Source: Agroathelia rolfsii (lineage: Eukaryota > Basidiomycota > Agaricomycetes > Amylocorticiales > Amylocorticiaceae). Taken from it: 64,000 bases of DNA. The stretch is from NCBI GenBank assembly GCA_018343915.1, contig JABRWF010000008.1:744001-808000 (forward strand). Reading direction: 5' to 3'. Position 1 is the first letter of the stretch. Each line of letters begins with the position of its first letter. Positions 35,654-47,024 of this stretch are shown here, in pieces. The notes under the pieces are model-generated. The model was not told the origin of the DNA. It worked only from the letters and a program-made list of their open reading frames with translations, and did not search any database. A program made the position numbers and the translations under genes.

Positions 35654-38600
35654 TGAGATCTGCCGGCGTTGCTGTTGATCCCATTGCTGATATTGCCAAC
35701 GCTGCTGCCATTACTGCGCGCAACCACCTCATGCGAGTCATCGCTACCCATGAAGCGATCCAGGCCTCCTGGCCCCGGCGTACCTCGACGCATCATCGGC
35801 TGTCTACTATTACCGACCAGCCCGGGGCCGCTGCTGCCGGCTACTCCCACCGCCGGCGCAGGCGGGGACCGATTCGCCACGCGCAGCGGCTGCACGGGCG
35901 CAGAGACTGGCGGCGAGCGCGAACGCGGGCCGCGCATAATATGTTGATGGTGGTTACTGCTCGACTCGTACTCAGATGACGTCTCATCGATCGGCTGTCT
36001 GCGCGCCATGGGCTGCACGCGCGATGGCGGCGGCCGCTGCTCGTCTGAATGCTGCTGTTGCATATAATACAACGCAGCACCAGCATCATCAAGCAATGTG
36101 TCTTGGTTATTCTGCTTTTGCTGTTGCTGCTGCTGCTCTGGTGCTGGTGGTGGTGCTGGTGATGACGACGGCGGCAACTTTGCATCTTTCGCAGGAGTCG
36201 CTGGAGCAGGCGCAGAAACAGAAGGAACCCTCGCACTCGCACTCGTACCCCGCACGGGCGAGGCCACACCGCCGCTGAACACAGACGACGCCGGGCTCCC
36301 GCTCCTCATCCTATCAACTACACCGGGCGACCCGGGCTGTTCATGTATCGAGTATGGCGACGTCAACGTGCTAAAGTTGGGCGAAGGCGCTCGCTGCTGC
36401 TGCTGGCTCTGGCTCATGTTCATGGAATGGCCCGAGTTTTGCCTCGGCGGGTGGGAAGACGACGTCGGCGGCGGGCTCCTTGAAGACATGGGGATAGACG
36501 ATCCACCACCGCTACCAAGCGAGGAGGGAGGCCTGGGCTGCTGCTGCTGCTGTACAGGAGGCGACTTGGGTGGCAACGGCGGCGAACCGACCGAGTCGCG
36601 TGCGCGCACATAAGATGGCTGCTTCATACTGGCGCTGCTGCTCACAGCATCCTCCGACGTCGCCTGCGTGCGCGTCCGCCTCGAGCCGAACTGGGACGAC
36701 GAATCGTCGCTGGGCGATCGCTCCTGGCTGGCGTCAATCGGGCTCGTGGACAACTGTCGGCCGTTTTCATCGTCCGAGCCGAGGAGGGTGGACAAACCGG
36801 TGAGCGGCTCCGGCACTTCGTTCACCGCGGACGGGTTATGGCCCGTCAGAGAGGGCCTCTCCCTGATGCCTGTCGTACCACCCGTGTTGGCGGTGTCACC
36901 TGAGTTGGAGTTGCGGCCCGTCGTGCTAGCATACTGCGACAAAGGAACACTTCTCTCCGTGATAGGCGTAAGCGTGCGTCGCTGTTCTTCCGGTGACTGT
37001 TGTTGTTGTTGCTCCTGCTGCTGTGACGCCTGTTGCTGCTCAGGTGAGGTCCCTGTCGGCCCAAAATGTCCATCGTTGGAGCCCCCATGTTCCAGATCAA
37101 AGCTGAGCGGGGGAAGTTGCGGCAACTCCATCCTATTGTTGTCATCGTTGCTCGTCTCGGCGATTCCAGTAGCACTTCCATCGGCGGATTCTTCTTCCTG
37201 TAGCGACGCGGGGATGTTTGGCAGCCGATTCTGCTGGGGAACGATCCCTTGCATGCGGTCGCTGAGAAGCGTGAGCAGCTGTGAACGGATCGCCGACGTT
37301 CGGTCGTCTCGCGGGTCAAGCAGTTCTGCATGTTCGCGATCCAAGAACAACAGCTATACCAATGCTGCATGAGAAAACAGATTTTCTACGTTCCCGCATG
37401 CATCAACTCACATCTTTCTGAGGACCGACGGGATAGCCAAACATGAGCGAATCTTTATTGCGCGGGTCCCAGTTGTATGCGCGCGGCCGGCCGTACAGCT
37501 CGAATGCATCATGGATCGCTATCAAAAAGAAATCACATCGAGTTTATCTTTTTTTAGCAAAGACGCATACTAATTCCATCACACAGCGCACAAATCGCTC
37601 ACCGATGAGCCATTTCAGCATCTCCCCCGACGACAACCCTGCTGGCCCCTCGATCTCGGGCATGACCAACACCCATCCCTGCTGATTCTTCATGTGCCCC
37701 GCCGCTTCCTCGTCACCGAACTGGCCCTCAACTTTGAGCAGCGTGCTTCGCGGGATGAGCTCCGGGCGCTCGGGATAGACGGCAAACGCCTGGGTGACGG
37801 TATGGACGGTGAGGAATGCGCGCTTCCTGTCCTTGGGCTTCTGCGACAGATACACGGCGATCGTTGGGCGCCCTGGAGATGTGGGAGGGGTATCGTCGTA
37901 GCTTTTGAAGAGGGAAGACATGCGCCGCTTGCCGTTGACGCTCTCGACGCCGCCATTGCCAGCCCCACCGGTACCAGAAGATGCGCCGGCGCTGCTGACG
38001 ACCATCCACAGCTTCTTCCAGTCGACCTGGCCCGCGAGGCGGATGCGCACCCAGCCTTCAAGCTGGCCGCGTGTGAGCGGTGAGCGCACGGTGGCGCCTG
38101 CGGTGGCGGCGGCGGCAGGGAAGCTGATGCGTAGCAAATGTGCTGTGTACATTTCTTCGAGGCGGGACTTCTCCCATGCCGAGAGGCGCAAAGCGGCGGC
38201 CCATGAAACTAGCGAGGCGGTAGAAGGGCAGGAGAAGAGCAGCAAGTTCGAGCCGGCGGTATTTAGAGTTAACACGTTGGATCGTCGTTGAGGTGGCTCG
38301 CCATTTGTTGATTGAGGGGTAACGCTGCCTAGAACTTGAACAAACTAAAGAGAACGTCAAGTAGGGCCAGTTAGATTGATGATCGTGCGTGGCCAAGAGA
38401 AAGGAAAATCAACGTACAGCGTCTGTCACGTTCACGTAAGTAGGTGGAACCTCTTTACCAATCTTGTTGGCCTCTTCGATCTGTTTCATGTCCCAGATAC
38501 TGAGCGTTGTCCCGCCGAGCTGTGCCCAGATATCGGTCCAGCCCTCGTCTTTAGTCGGGCGTTGGCCATCGGGCTGGCGCTCGATGTGTCGTACGAGTGG

Positions 38601-39080
38601 ACCAGAAAAGTAAATCTTGTGTGCATGGGCTACAGTAAGCCCGACTACGGAGCGAATTTCAGGATGGTTAGGGTCTGGCTGGGTAGGGCTTGCATCAATT
38701 GGCACCGTCGCGCCTATAGACAAAGGCCTTTGCGGCGATTGCTGTGACTGCTGTTGCTGTTGCTGTTGTTGTTGTAATATGCCAGGACGTGGAGGAGGAG
38801 GGGGTTGCGGTTCAGCTGCGGTAGGGTCTGGAGTTGATTGCTTGCGGAATGAGAAGAAAGACGAGGATCTGTTGTGGCTCGAGACGGAGGCAGAGGGCCT
38901 GTGTTCAGGCTGGCGTTTGCGAAGAGGCATGTCTTCAGAGTCTTCAGGACCCTTTGAGGTGAATTCGTGCACGATGGGTGAGCGGATGGGGGACAGGCCG
39001 GGAGTGTGGAGGAAGGCCTGATTGCGCTGATCCCAGTTAGGACTGCTGCTGCCGCTGGCGCTCGATGAGATGGAGGTCAT
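33418..39080 (-). CDS. Caf120/Skg3-like PH-domain protein with Gln- and Met-rich tail
   Basis: Yeast Caf120 is linked to the Ccr4-Not complex and Skg3 to cell-wall integrity and polarity. The start at 39080 gives MTSISSSASGSSSPNWDQ. Exons from four long frames join in order. A disordered N-terminus with a Gln run comes first. The PH domain follows (DEGWTDIWAQLGGTTLSIWD, PPTYVNVTDAFVQVLGS, LLLFSCPSTASLVSWAAALR), then a second folded part (WKKLWMVVSS, PTIAVYLSQKPKDRKRAFLT, KNQQGWVLVMPEIEGP). The family signature is FLDREHAELLDPRDDRTSAI. A region of about 900 residues with several Gln, His and Ser runs comes next, then a C-terminus with MMGMNP repeats. The total is about 1,750 residues with at least four introns. 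Function in this fungus is inferred from the yeast proteins only. Confidence 0.85.
33950..34062 (-). repeat. Tandem NPMM(M)GM coding repeat
   Basis: Within the Caf120-like gene, consecutive copies of NPMMMGM, NPMMGM and NPMMTG encode a methionine-rich low-complexity tract. Imperfect further copies lie at 33650-33760 (GMPMMGGMMGGM). The units differ by single codon changes, consistent with slippage. Confidence 0.8.
35604..35653 (-). repeat. Trinucleotide tract coding poly-Gln then poly-His
   Basis: ATG/TTG/CTG triplets on the plus strand read on the coding strand as a Gln run of about 14 residues followed by His residues in the Caf120-like protein. It is a probable length-variable site. Confidence 0.85.
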
Positions 39081-39315
39081 ACGGCCAGAATGAGCTACTA
39101 GAGTACAAGAGACAGATGCTGGAGCTGGATAAAGGAAGATAGACCAGCAAATAGCAGAGAATGAGACAGAGCAAGATGAGAACAAGGTAAAGAGCAGTCA
39201 AGACCTCAGCGCCCTGAGAGACTCGGAAAGCCAACGTTTCGAGGGCACAGCCACTCCCCGCGATATGAAGTCATCGTTACCATTAGCCGGTCATTACAAA
39301 TATTGTCAATCTTTT

Positions 39316-39396
39316 GTTATCTTATTACAAATCTTTGTTATCATTTTGTTATCTCATTACACACCTTTGTTATCGTCTTGTTACCATCTTGTTATC
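39316..39396 (+). promoter_or_regulatory. Five GTTATC repeats just upstream of RAD2
   Basis: GTTATC occurs at 39316, 39337, 39348, 39369 and 39391, with a GTTACC at 39379, all inside an imperfect tandem repeat of ATCTTTGTTATC type. On the other strand the unit is GATAAC, the core recognised by fungal GATA-type zinc fingers. The run lies 34-114 bp before the RAD2 start and within the Caf120-like/RAD2 divergent promoter. It may lie in the RAD2 5' UTR. Regulatory function is inferred. Confidence 0.45.
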
Positions 39397-39429
39397 TTCC
39401 TAGTCTAATCTCATTATCTTACCACCACC

Positions 39430-42400
39430 ATGGGTGTCAAGTCCCTCTGGCAGCTCCTCGAGCCCGTGGGCAGGCCCATCATGTATGTCCCCTCTCCTCG
39501 CCATCCCTTGCATGCTCACCGTTCATCCCCATCAGGCTCGAGAACGTCGAGGGCAAGAGCATGGCCATCGACTCCAGCATCTGGATATACCAGTTCCAGG
39601 CGACAATGCGCGGTAAAGACGGCCGTGTACTCGTCAATGCCCACGTCCTGGGCTTCCTCCGTCGCATATCCAAACTGCTCTTCTATGGCATCAAACCCGT
39701 CTTTGTCTTTGATGGTGGTGCTCCTGCTCTCAAGAGGGCCACCATCGTGAGCACCTAGTATTCCCGGACCTGCACGTAGAACTGATGTCATTTATGCGTA
39801 CCATTAGGCAGAACGCAAGCTGAAAAAAGCCGGCGCTGCTGCTGACCATGCCAAAGTCGCAGAAAAGCTGCTGGCGGCTACGATGAGGCGCGAGGCCATT
39901 AGTCATGCTCAAAAGGCCAAGTAAGTATTGAGAGCATGTTACTAATCGCGCCTTGCTCATTTATTTACTAGGTCTACCAAGGGCAAAGACAAAGAGACCG
40001 CCACCATCGACGACGACACCGTATATCTCGAAGACCTCGAAGGTTTTACTAGCCTCACACGCTCCCCGGACAAGCCCTCCACATCCAAACCAGACCCATC
40101 TCCCTCCAAAACCAATGCTAAATTCCACGACCACGATCCCTTCCGGCTTCCAGAGCTCGACCTCCCCACCGCCGTAGCCAAAGCAACCACGTCAAAGGCC
40201 GCTCCCGACCCACGCCTGGCCACCGAAGACGAACTACGCGCGTTTATCGACAATATGCGCCCCGAAGACCTCGACATCACCTCAGACGCGTTCCGTGAGC
40301 TGCCGACCGAAGTACAGTACGAAATCGTCGGCGACTTGCGCCTGCGCTCCCGCCAGACCTCTCACGATCGCCTGCAGCGCATGCTACGGGCGGCGCCGAC
40401 ACCTATGGATTTTTCGAAGCAGCAGATCTTGAACTTGAAGCAACGTAATACGCTCACGCAGCAGCTCCTCACGACGACGGATAGCATTGGTAAAGCACAT
40501 GTGACAATCCCCGTGCGAATCGCGAGTGAGCGGAATAAGGAGTATGTGTTGATCAAGAACGAGGGCGTGGACGGAGGGTGGATCTTGGGTATTCGCGAGG
40601 AGGGAAATACGCAGGATAAGCCTATCAAGATCGACCACGAGAGCGAGGACGAGCGGGAGCTGGCGAAGAATGACGAGGATGATGATGACGATGATGACAT
40701 GGAAGAGGTTGCGATGTTGGTGAAGGACTTTTTCCCCCGCATATATCCTGCAAGAAGACCTTGAAACTGACTCTTTCTTCCTGCTAGACCCGCTGCTCCG
40801 GACGTCGATCCGGATTTGCGCGAATACCAACGCGAAATGGCGCTTGCTGCCATCTCCCGACGGCCCTCTGGTAAAGGTCTTGCACCAATATCCAGGGAAC
40901 CCAAGCCCAAGCCGTCCGTTTTCGCTCGCCCGGAGTTTGCTCTCTTCGATGAGAACGACAATAGCAGAGATGATGAAGACGACCTACAAATAGCCGAAGA
41001 TGTCCAGCTCGCACAAGCCATTGCAGCCTCCATTGACGACAACCACGCGCATTCGAGCGTAGCGTCAACCAGCAGGCAAGGCAATGTCGATGCTGACGAT
41101 GAAGACGAAGAGATGGAACTCGCATACGCCGTCGCCTCCTCCCTCGAATACTCCTGCCAACCGTCATCCAAACCACCATCATCACGACATCCACAAACAC
41201 CCTCCCGCCCAGGCGCCGCCACCACCAGCATCACCGGCTCCACGCCACGCACAGCAGCGGGCCCATCCGCCTTCACCTCTGCTGTCTCCGTCTCCGATCT
41301 TTCGCTGCGCATGCAAGACTCGCCGAATCGTCTGGAGACGGTGCTGGCTATTGCTGGTGCTGGCATGCGCAGGACGAGTGGTAGTCTGAGCGCGTCTGTA
41401 CAGAAGCAGAAATCTATGATGTTGCCAGCCGCGAGTGGTAGTCCTTTGCGCACTCCAACGCCCAAATCTGAAAAACCTCGGTCTATGTTGGGGAAGGATA
41501 AAGATGAGCTAGGTGAAAGCTTGAGATCGTCATTGGATGTGGGGAAGCCAACTTCGGCGTCGGTGACAGTGGGATCTTCTTCTGGAGCGGATGTTGAGTT
41601 TACGGGAAAGGAGGAAGAGGAGGGGCCGTCAATATTTGGAAAGCCGAGTTTGTTGCTTTCCAGCGCGCAGCCTTCGTTATTATCAACTACGGCCTATCCC
41701 CCTTCCACTTCTCAAAGTCCTGGTCTCAAAGAGTCAATAACAGCCTCAAGTAACGGCTCTAAAGCCATCTCATCTTCTCCGAAATTGACTGGGCTTTCAA
41801 CTGCATATTTGAATACCACCGATACGCTCAAAAACGACTCGGATGACGAAAATATGGAGGGAGATACCTTGCCAATTGTGCCTATGGAGGATAACACTGC
41901 TCCCTCAGCAGAGCCAAAGCCACTAGATAGTGTCTCGGATGAGGAAGATGAGGATGACATGGAAGAAGTCCAGGTTGATTTGCCCGTTGCTGAATCTACA
42001 ATCAACGGCTCCCTTTCCATGCGTACTTTCACCTCTGAACCCTCCATCCCATCTAAACCAGCAAAAGACTTGGACAGCTCAGACGACGATGACTCGGACA
42101 CCGAACAGCTCATACCCTGGTCTCGCTCGCCCTCTCCAGACGCAAACGACACTTCCTTTGAGCAACAGCAATTACTAGTCGAGGAGAAGAAAGCAAAGCA
42201 GGATCGGGATGGAGCCTGGGACGCTGCGCAGGAGATAGATGTGCGTGCGGAAGAGGGCGACTTTGCGCGGTTCGTGTCGCAGGTCAAAGGCCAGGACCTC
42301 GATGCCGTTCGGCGTGAGATTGACGAGGAGATCAAGAGCCTCAATCAGCAGAAGAAGGTGGCGTTGCGTGATTCGGAGGAGGTGACGCAGCATATGGTTG

Positions 42401-43944
42401 CGCAGATCATGGTTGGACCTTTTCCCTATTTAATACGCGGCGTGATGACTGTCAAACTGATTACATATTTATCTTTCTTTCAATCAGACACTCCTGCGCC
42501 TCTTCGGCATCCCATACATCACCGCACCCATGGAAGCCGAAGCGCAATGCGCTGAACTGCTCCAACTCGGCCTCGTCGACGGCATCATCACAGACGACTC
42601 TGACGTCTTCCTCTTCGGTGGCCAACGCGTCTTCAAGAACATGTTTAACCAGTCTAAAACCGTCGAATGCTTCCTCCTCGCCGACCTTGCGCGCGAGCTT
42701 GGGCTCGACCGCGGCACACTTGTGCGCCTCGCGTACCTCCTCGGGAGTGACTACGTCGATGGTCTGCCTGGTGTGGGCCCTGTCGTGGCTATGGAGCTGC
42801 TGAAGGAGTTTCCAGGTGATGATGGGCTGCATAAGTTCAAAGATTGGTGGACGCGTGTGCAGATGGGTAAAGACCGGCCGGAGGAGTCGGGGTCACCGTT
42901 CCGGAAGCGATTTGTGAGCGTTCCTACTTTTTTTCTGCTGTTTTGATGAGCGTGATAAAAGCTGATTGTTTTGTTTTGTTGATTAGAAAAAGAAGTTCAA
43001 AGAGTTATATCTTGCGCCTGAATGGCCGAACCCTGCCGTTGTGAGTACCCAAAGGAAGGAGGAGTCTGGGATGGTACTGACTTTGACCGTTTCATTTAGA
43101 GAGATGCATATTATCATCCAGCGGTAGACAGTTCTGAAGAGCCATTCAAGTGGGGCCTTCCAGATCTTGATGCGCTTCGCCAGTGAGTTTTCCGGTCCGG
43201 GTGAATCACGTTCGTTGTTAATATTGATGTCATTGCACCTGTATTTAGCTTCCTAAACGAAGAGCTTGGATGGAGACAGGACAAGGTCGACGAACTCATA
43301 CTTCCCATTATTCAGAGGATGACTAGGCGGAGCCATGTTCGTTCCCCATTTTCCTTTCGTAAACTTAGCGTGCATGCGTGCTAACTGTCGTGTTCCTAAC
43401 ATAGGAGAAGAATAGACAAGGTAACCTCAACGAATTCTTTGACATCTCGACTGGGACAGGCACACATGCCCCACGTAAGAGACAAGCATATCAGAGCAAG
43501 CGGCTTCAGCAGGTCGTGAACGACTTCAGGAAGCAGAATAAGCAACAGGGAAGGATGGGATCAGTTTCGAGGAGTATTAGTGCCACACCGGCTCCGGAAG
43601 ATTTTGTGGATGAAGATGCTGCCAGCTCGTCGTCTGCTAAGCCGGCGCCGAGAAAAAGGAAAGCTGGTGGCGGTGCGGAAGATACTATGACAAGGTCTAA
43701 TCGTGGGAGAGACAGAGGCAAGGGCAGGGGCAGAGGTTCAACTCGAGCAGCCAACGCATCAAGGAAGAGGAAGAGGGTGGATGAAGATGAGAACGAATCA
43801 CAGGAGCAAGAGGCAGCTAGCAAAGAGTCTTCTCCGAATGGTACACCACCGCCCTCACTCAGAGTTGAGCTGCGTCCACGGCCAAAACCTAAGCCAGTTG
43901 CTTCGCAAAACCAAGGAGAATCTGAGAGTAGTGATGGTTATTGA
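39430..43944 (+). CDS. RAD2: Rad2/XPG nucleotide excision repair endonuclease
   Basis: Rad2/XPG cuts DNA 3' of bulky lesions and also supports TFIIH. The start gives MGVKSLWQLLEPVGRPI. The N nuclease region has the acidic residues in MAIDSSIWIYQ and VFVFDGGAPALKR. A long acidic spacer follows (DEDDDDDDDMEE); it holds REYQREMALAAI and an insert of about 550 residues rich in Ser. The I nuclease region has PYITAPMEAEAQCAEL, GIITDDSDVFLFGG and YLLGSDYVDGLPGVGPV, so all catalytic acids I can check are present. The C-terminus carries QGNLNEFF, which fits the PCNA-binding consensus, and then basic tracts. About ten introns occur. One near 40727 needs donor GTTGGT to keep MEEVAIPAAPD in frame. Length is about 1,280 residues, within the family range. 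Confidence 0.95.
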
Positions 43945-43996
43945 TGAATAATACTCATAATCTAATGTAAATGTACTCTAAATACTAATGTCTTTA

Positions 43997-44991
43997 TTAT
44001 GCACCCTTGTCCTGAGTGGGAGCAAGATCAGTTTTGGAATGGGAGGAGTTTTTTTTGGCCAATTCGTAGTCCCCGAAGCCGAGGGATTCCTGAACGACGC
44101 TTTCATCGGCGTCGGGTTCAAGATGTCCTTGAGCATTTCTTCTGGCCCTATATGACATATAATGAGCATTGATCAGAATGACTGAGGAAAATGCTTACCG
44201 GAAGAATGTATACGATAAGACTACGTCGTTCACATTTCGGCAAGCAGGATCGTCCAACATGTCCTTGTCAATGAAAAACAACAACGGCATGTCCACCTCC
44301 TCCCCAGCAAGCAGCTTCTGTTCTTCAAAACAGAAACATTCGACCTTGGAGAAGTACGGGGCAATCCGGTCGGGGGCAACATTATAAGTAGCGATCCCGA
44401 TGATATCCTTCTGGCTCTTATTCCTTGCTTGATAGAACGCAAGACTCGACTCGCCAGGAAGGACATCGACAAATTTCTGCTGCGGCCTAAATGCCCACGG
44501 AAGTGCGTCGGATGTGTCCGCATTAAAGTGGACGCGAATACGCCGTGAAGATGTCTCTGGTACGAGTCGGTCGGGATGGAACCGACCACCCTCGCCATGA
44601 GAGTCGGATGTCTTGGGTGTGCCCGCAAAACCTGTTGCGGAGCAGAATGCTCGATAGAGCGGGACAGCTGCGTAGGTTATACCTAGTGCTGCAATAATCT
44701 TTCCGAATTGTTTTCTCAGCCATGGCTAGGATTATGCCAAGTGTGAATACTGACGACAGCAGAAGTGTACATAAAGAGCGTCTTGTTCCGAGCAGCATAA
44801 ACTTCCTTTCTCGAAGCTAGTCGAGGCATTTGCTTGGGCGGCGGTGTACTACCAGCATTGCGCAGCCCTGGCGTCGAGTAGAAGGTCCTGCTTCTGAGCA
44901 CAGATCCATGCCAATTAAGCTGGCTACGCCATGCAAATGGCGACGAGTGACATGCGAGCCGGAGAGATGGAAGAGTGCGAGAGAAAGACAT
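43997..44991 (-). CDS. COX11: Cox11, copper chaperone for cytochrome c oxidase
   Basis: Cox11 sits in the inner mitochondrial membrane and delivers copper to the CuB site of Cox1. The start at 44991 gives an Arg/Ser-rich presequence (MSFSRTLPSLRLACHSS). The membrane segment reads MYTSAVVTLGITYAAVPLYR once an intron at 44750-44689 is removed. Then come FCSATGFAGTPK, RIRVHFNADTSDALPWAFRP, the copper-binding ECFCFEEQ, MPLLFFIDKDM and VVLSYTFFR. A last intron near 44206-44145 leads to an acidic tail. No residue expected of the family is missing. Confidence 0.95.
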
Positions 44992-45020
44992 GCTTCCGGC
45001 GTGCGCATATTGTACTCACC

Positions 45021-45043
45021 TCTCTCTCTCTCTTTCTCTCTCT
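45021..45043 (+). promoter_or_regulatory. CT-rich tract in the COX11/DNAJC8 divergent promoter
   Basis: A near-perfect CT dinucleotide run sits inside the 84 bp that separate the two start codons, 33 bp before the J-protein ATG. Pyrimidine tracts just upstream of start sites are common in filamentous fungal housekeeping promoters. On the other strand it is a GA tract lying immediately 5' of COX11. Confidence 0.55.
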
Positions 45044-45075
45044 TACCCTGCCTTTCACTTCAACATCGACAACAA

Positions 45076-46016
45076 ATGGCCTCAACCAGCTCTGGATCAT
45101 TCTCAAAGCCCGGACTGAAGCCAGACCAAGATTTTGCAGAGCTCGATAAGCTTCTTTCTCGTGAGGCTTCTGCATTCCAACGAGAACTTGAAGTCGAACG
45201 CATCCTTAAGGCCTTCAAGCTCAAGTGCGCACAAAACTGCTGTTATATACCCTCTGCGACACAGAGTTTAATGGCATACGATATAGTCCTTATGATATCC
45301 TAGATTTAGATACCTCCGCAACCCCCGAAGAAATCAAGAAGAAATACCGGCAGCTCTCGCTCTGTGAGGCCACCCCGCTCCAGCATGTGCACTCCTGATC
45401 TATCCGAAACTCATTATTATCGTACGTATCCTGGTCTATAGTCATCCATCCTGATAAGACACCCCATGCGCGTGCACCAGAAGCATTCGATATCCTCAAG
45501 AAGGTAAAACCTGCCTTTATTGTAGCTAGCTAGCGCCTATGATTCACAATGTAACCTATGCAGGCCGAGTCAGAGCTTGGTGATAAAGACAAGCGCGAGG
45601 AGCTCGACGCAGTGATCAGGCAGGCACGCAACATGATCCTCAAGAATCTGGGCTTGCCATCTACAGCGAGCACAATAAGCACGCCACCGTTGCCTGAAAA
45701 CTTTGCTGTTTTGGTACGCCAACAGACCAAAGATCTTTTGATTGAAGAGGAAGTTCGCAGACGCAAGGCCATTAAAATGAACCTTGCCAATGAAGGCCTC
45801 GAAGCACGCAAGAAGGAAGAGGAAGTCGCAACCAAGAAGAGAAAGGCAGAAGAAGACAAGCAGTGGGAAGGTAATCCATTATTGGCGCCGTTCGTCCATA
45901 GATGCATGCTTACATTGTATTCAGAAACGAGAGAACAACGAGTTGATAGCTGGCGCTCTTTTGCAGGCGCCAACAAGAAGAAGAAAAAGGGGTCGAAGGT
46001 GCAAATTCTGGGATAG
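45076..46016 (+). CDS. DNAJC8-type J-protein (spliceosome-associated)
   Basis: DNAJC8 and fission yeast Spf31 associate with spliceosomes. Exons join as FKLNPYDILDLDTSATPEE, then EEIKKKYRQLSLFIHPDKTP, placing the HPD motif across an intron. The N-terminal segment AFQRELEVERILKAFK precedes the J-domain, as in DNAJC8. After it come ESELGDKDKREELDAVI, a helical region with VRQQTKDLLIEEEVRRRKAI and a run of Lys/Glu. The signature C-terminus RVDSWRSFAGANKKKKKGSK closes the protein. Length is about 240 residues. No membrane segment or zinc finger is present, which separates it from other J-protein classes. Confidence 0.9.
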
Positions 46017-46559
46017 ATACTTTTTTGTTCATGTATATTAATTACTACTATATCGCATTCGGGCATCTTGATGTACTAGAATACTAGTGTTTGTCGGTTC
46101 AGCGCTTTGATCCATCATTAAAGTATCGTTTCTTGCATAGTAGATTTGTTCACAAGTTGCATTCCATCATCGCAAATGCAAATGGTGGGATGCCATTAGA
46201 TCAAATTTGTGCATGGAATCTGTGAGATTTGTATGCAGGCATACAATCGATATAAGCCATTCAAGTATATCTTAACCATTGTCATCTCGCCGTAAAATCT
46301 TTGTGCATTTTGAATCCCAAATTTGATTTTGTTTACAATCACACTGACAATTACAGTTTCAATCCAGTGAATTGATGATGTGAGGCGGTGGATTGGGCAA
46401 AAGCCCTATGATGCATGAGACCCTATGGACATAAGTCATGTAATAATGCTGGGTGTATGCCATATATATAGCGAGAGAGAAGGTAAGCGGACAGAGACTA
46501 TGCAGTACAGATGTCGAGCAAGACGGAAAGGTGCGCCAAGGAATGTCAAAAAAGCCAGT
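46017..46559. other. Intergenic region between convergent genes
   Basis: The J-protein and RPL38 stop codons face each other across this AT-rich stretch. A dyad-like ATATATATAG lies near 46463-46472. No coding sequence is supported. Confidence 0.5.
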
Positions 46560-47024
46560 TTACTTCTTCTTAACAGCCTTGTCGACCTCGATAACGTTCA
46601 GACCTGTATAAATGAGCTAATGAGCGACAGTTACAATAAAACCCAGGCAAGTGCCAAGATATACCGGGTGGCAGGCTCTGCTTCAGCTTCTCTGCCTTTT
46701 CTGGGTCGTCCAACGACAGAGTGTAGAGATATCTCGAGCATCGAACCTTGAATTTGGTCTTCAACTTGCCGCCGGGTGTTCTCGACGCAATCTTTTTGAT
46801 ACGAGCCTCTGCACGATTTTCATACAATATGTCAGACTCCGAGTTCACATTCCGAATTTTTAGTGGAGAAACGCACGAGTCGCATCCTTGCGCTGGGTGA
46901 TGGCGATGAATTGCTTGATGTCCCTAATTTCCTTAGGCTAGATAAGACAGACCGGCAGCAAAAGGACAAAATTTAGGGTAAGAGGCCAGCATTTTTTGAC
47001 TCTGCAGCAGTTCACACTTGCCAT
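46560..47024 (-). CDS. RPL38: Ribosomal protein eL38
   Basis: eL38 is a small protein of the cytosolic 60S subunit. Exon 1 is only the ATG at 47024-47022. The intron starts with the non-canonical donor GCAAGT and ends TATCTAG, and exon 2 begins [10 protein letters not shown]. Two further introns (a GTGCGT donor near 46879 and a GTATAT donor near 46665) join QRKDATQARIKK to the core and LPPG to [13 protein letters not shown]. The core [13 protein letters not shown] and [15 protein letters not shown] is diagnostic. The total is about 83 residues, close to the family norm. An intron right after or near the start codon is common in fungal ribosomal protein genes; the GC donor is less usual. Confidence 0.93.

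Noticed and set aside
40362..41465. 367-residue open frame on the minus strand
   Set aside because: It is a shadow of the RAD2 spacer exons; the plus strand shows conserved RAD2 sequence on both sides in frame.
44689..44750. A 29-nt intron in COX11 inferred from the nearest TAG
   Set aside because: It is too short for this genome, and the 62-nt alternative gives SAVVTLGITYAAVPLYR, matching the family.
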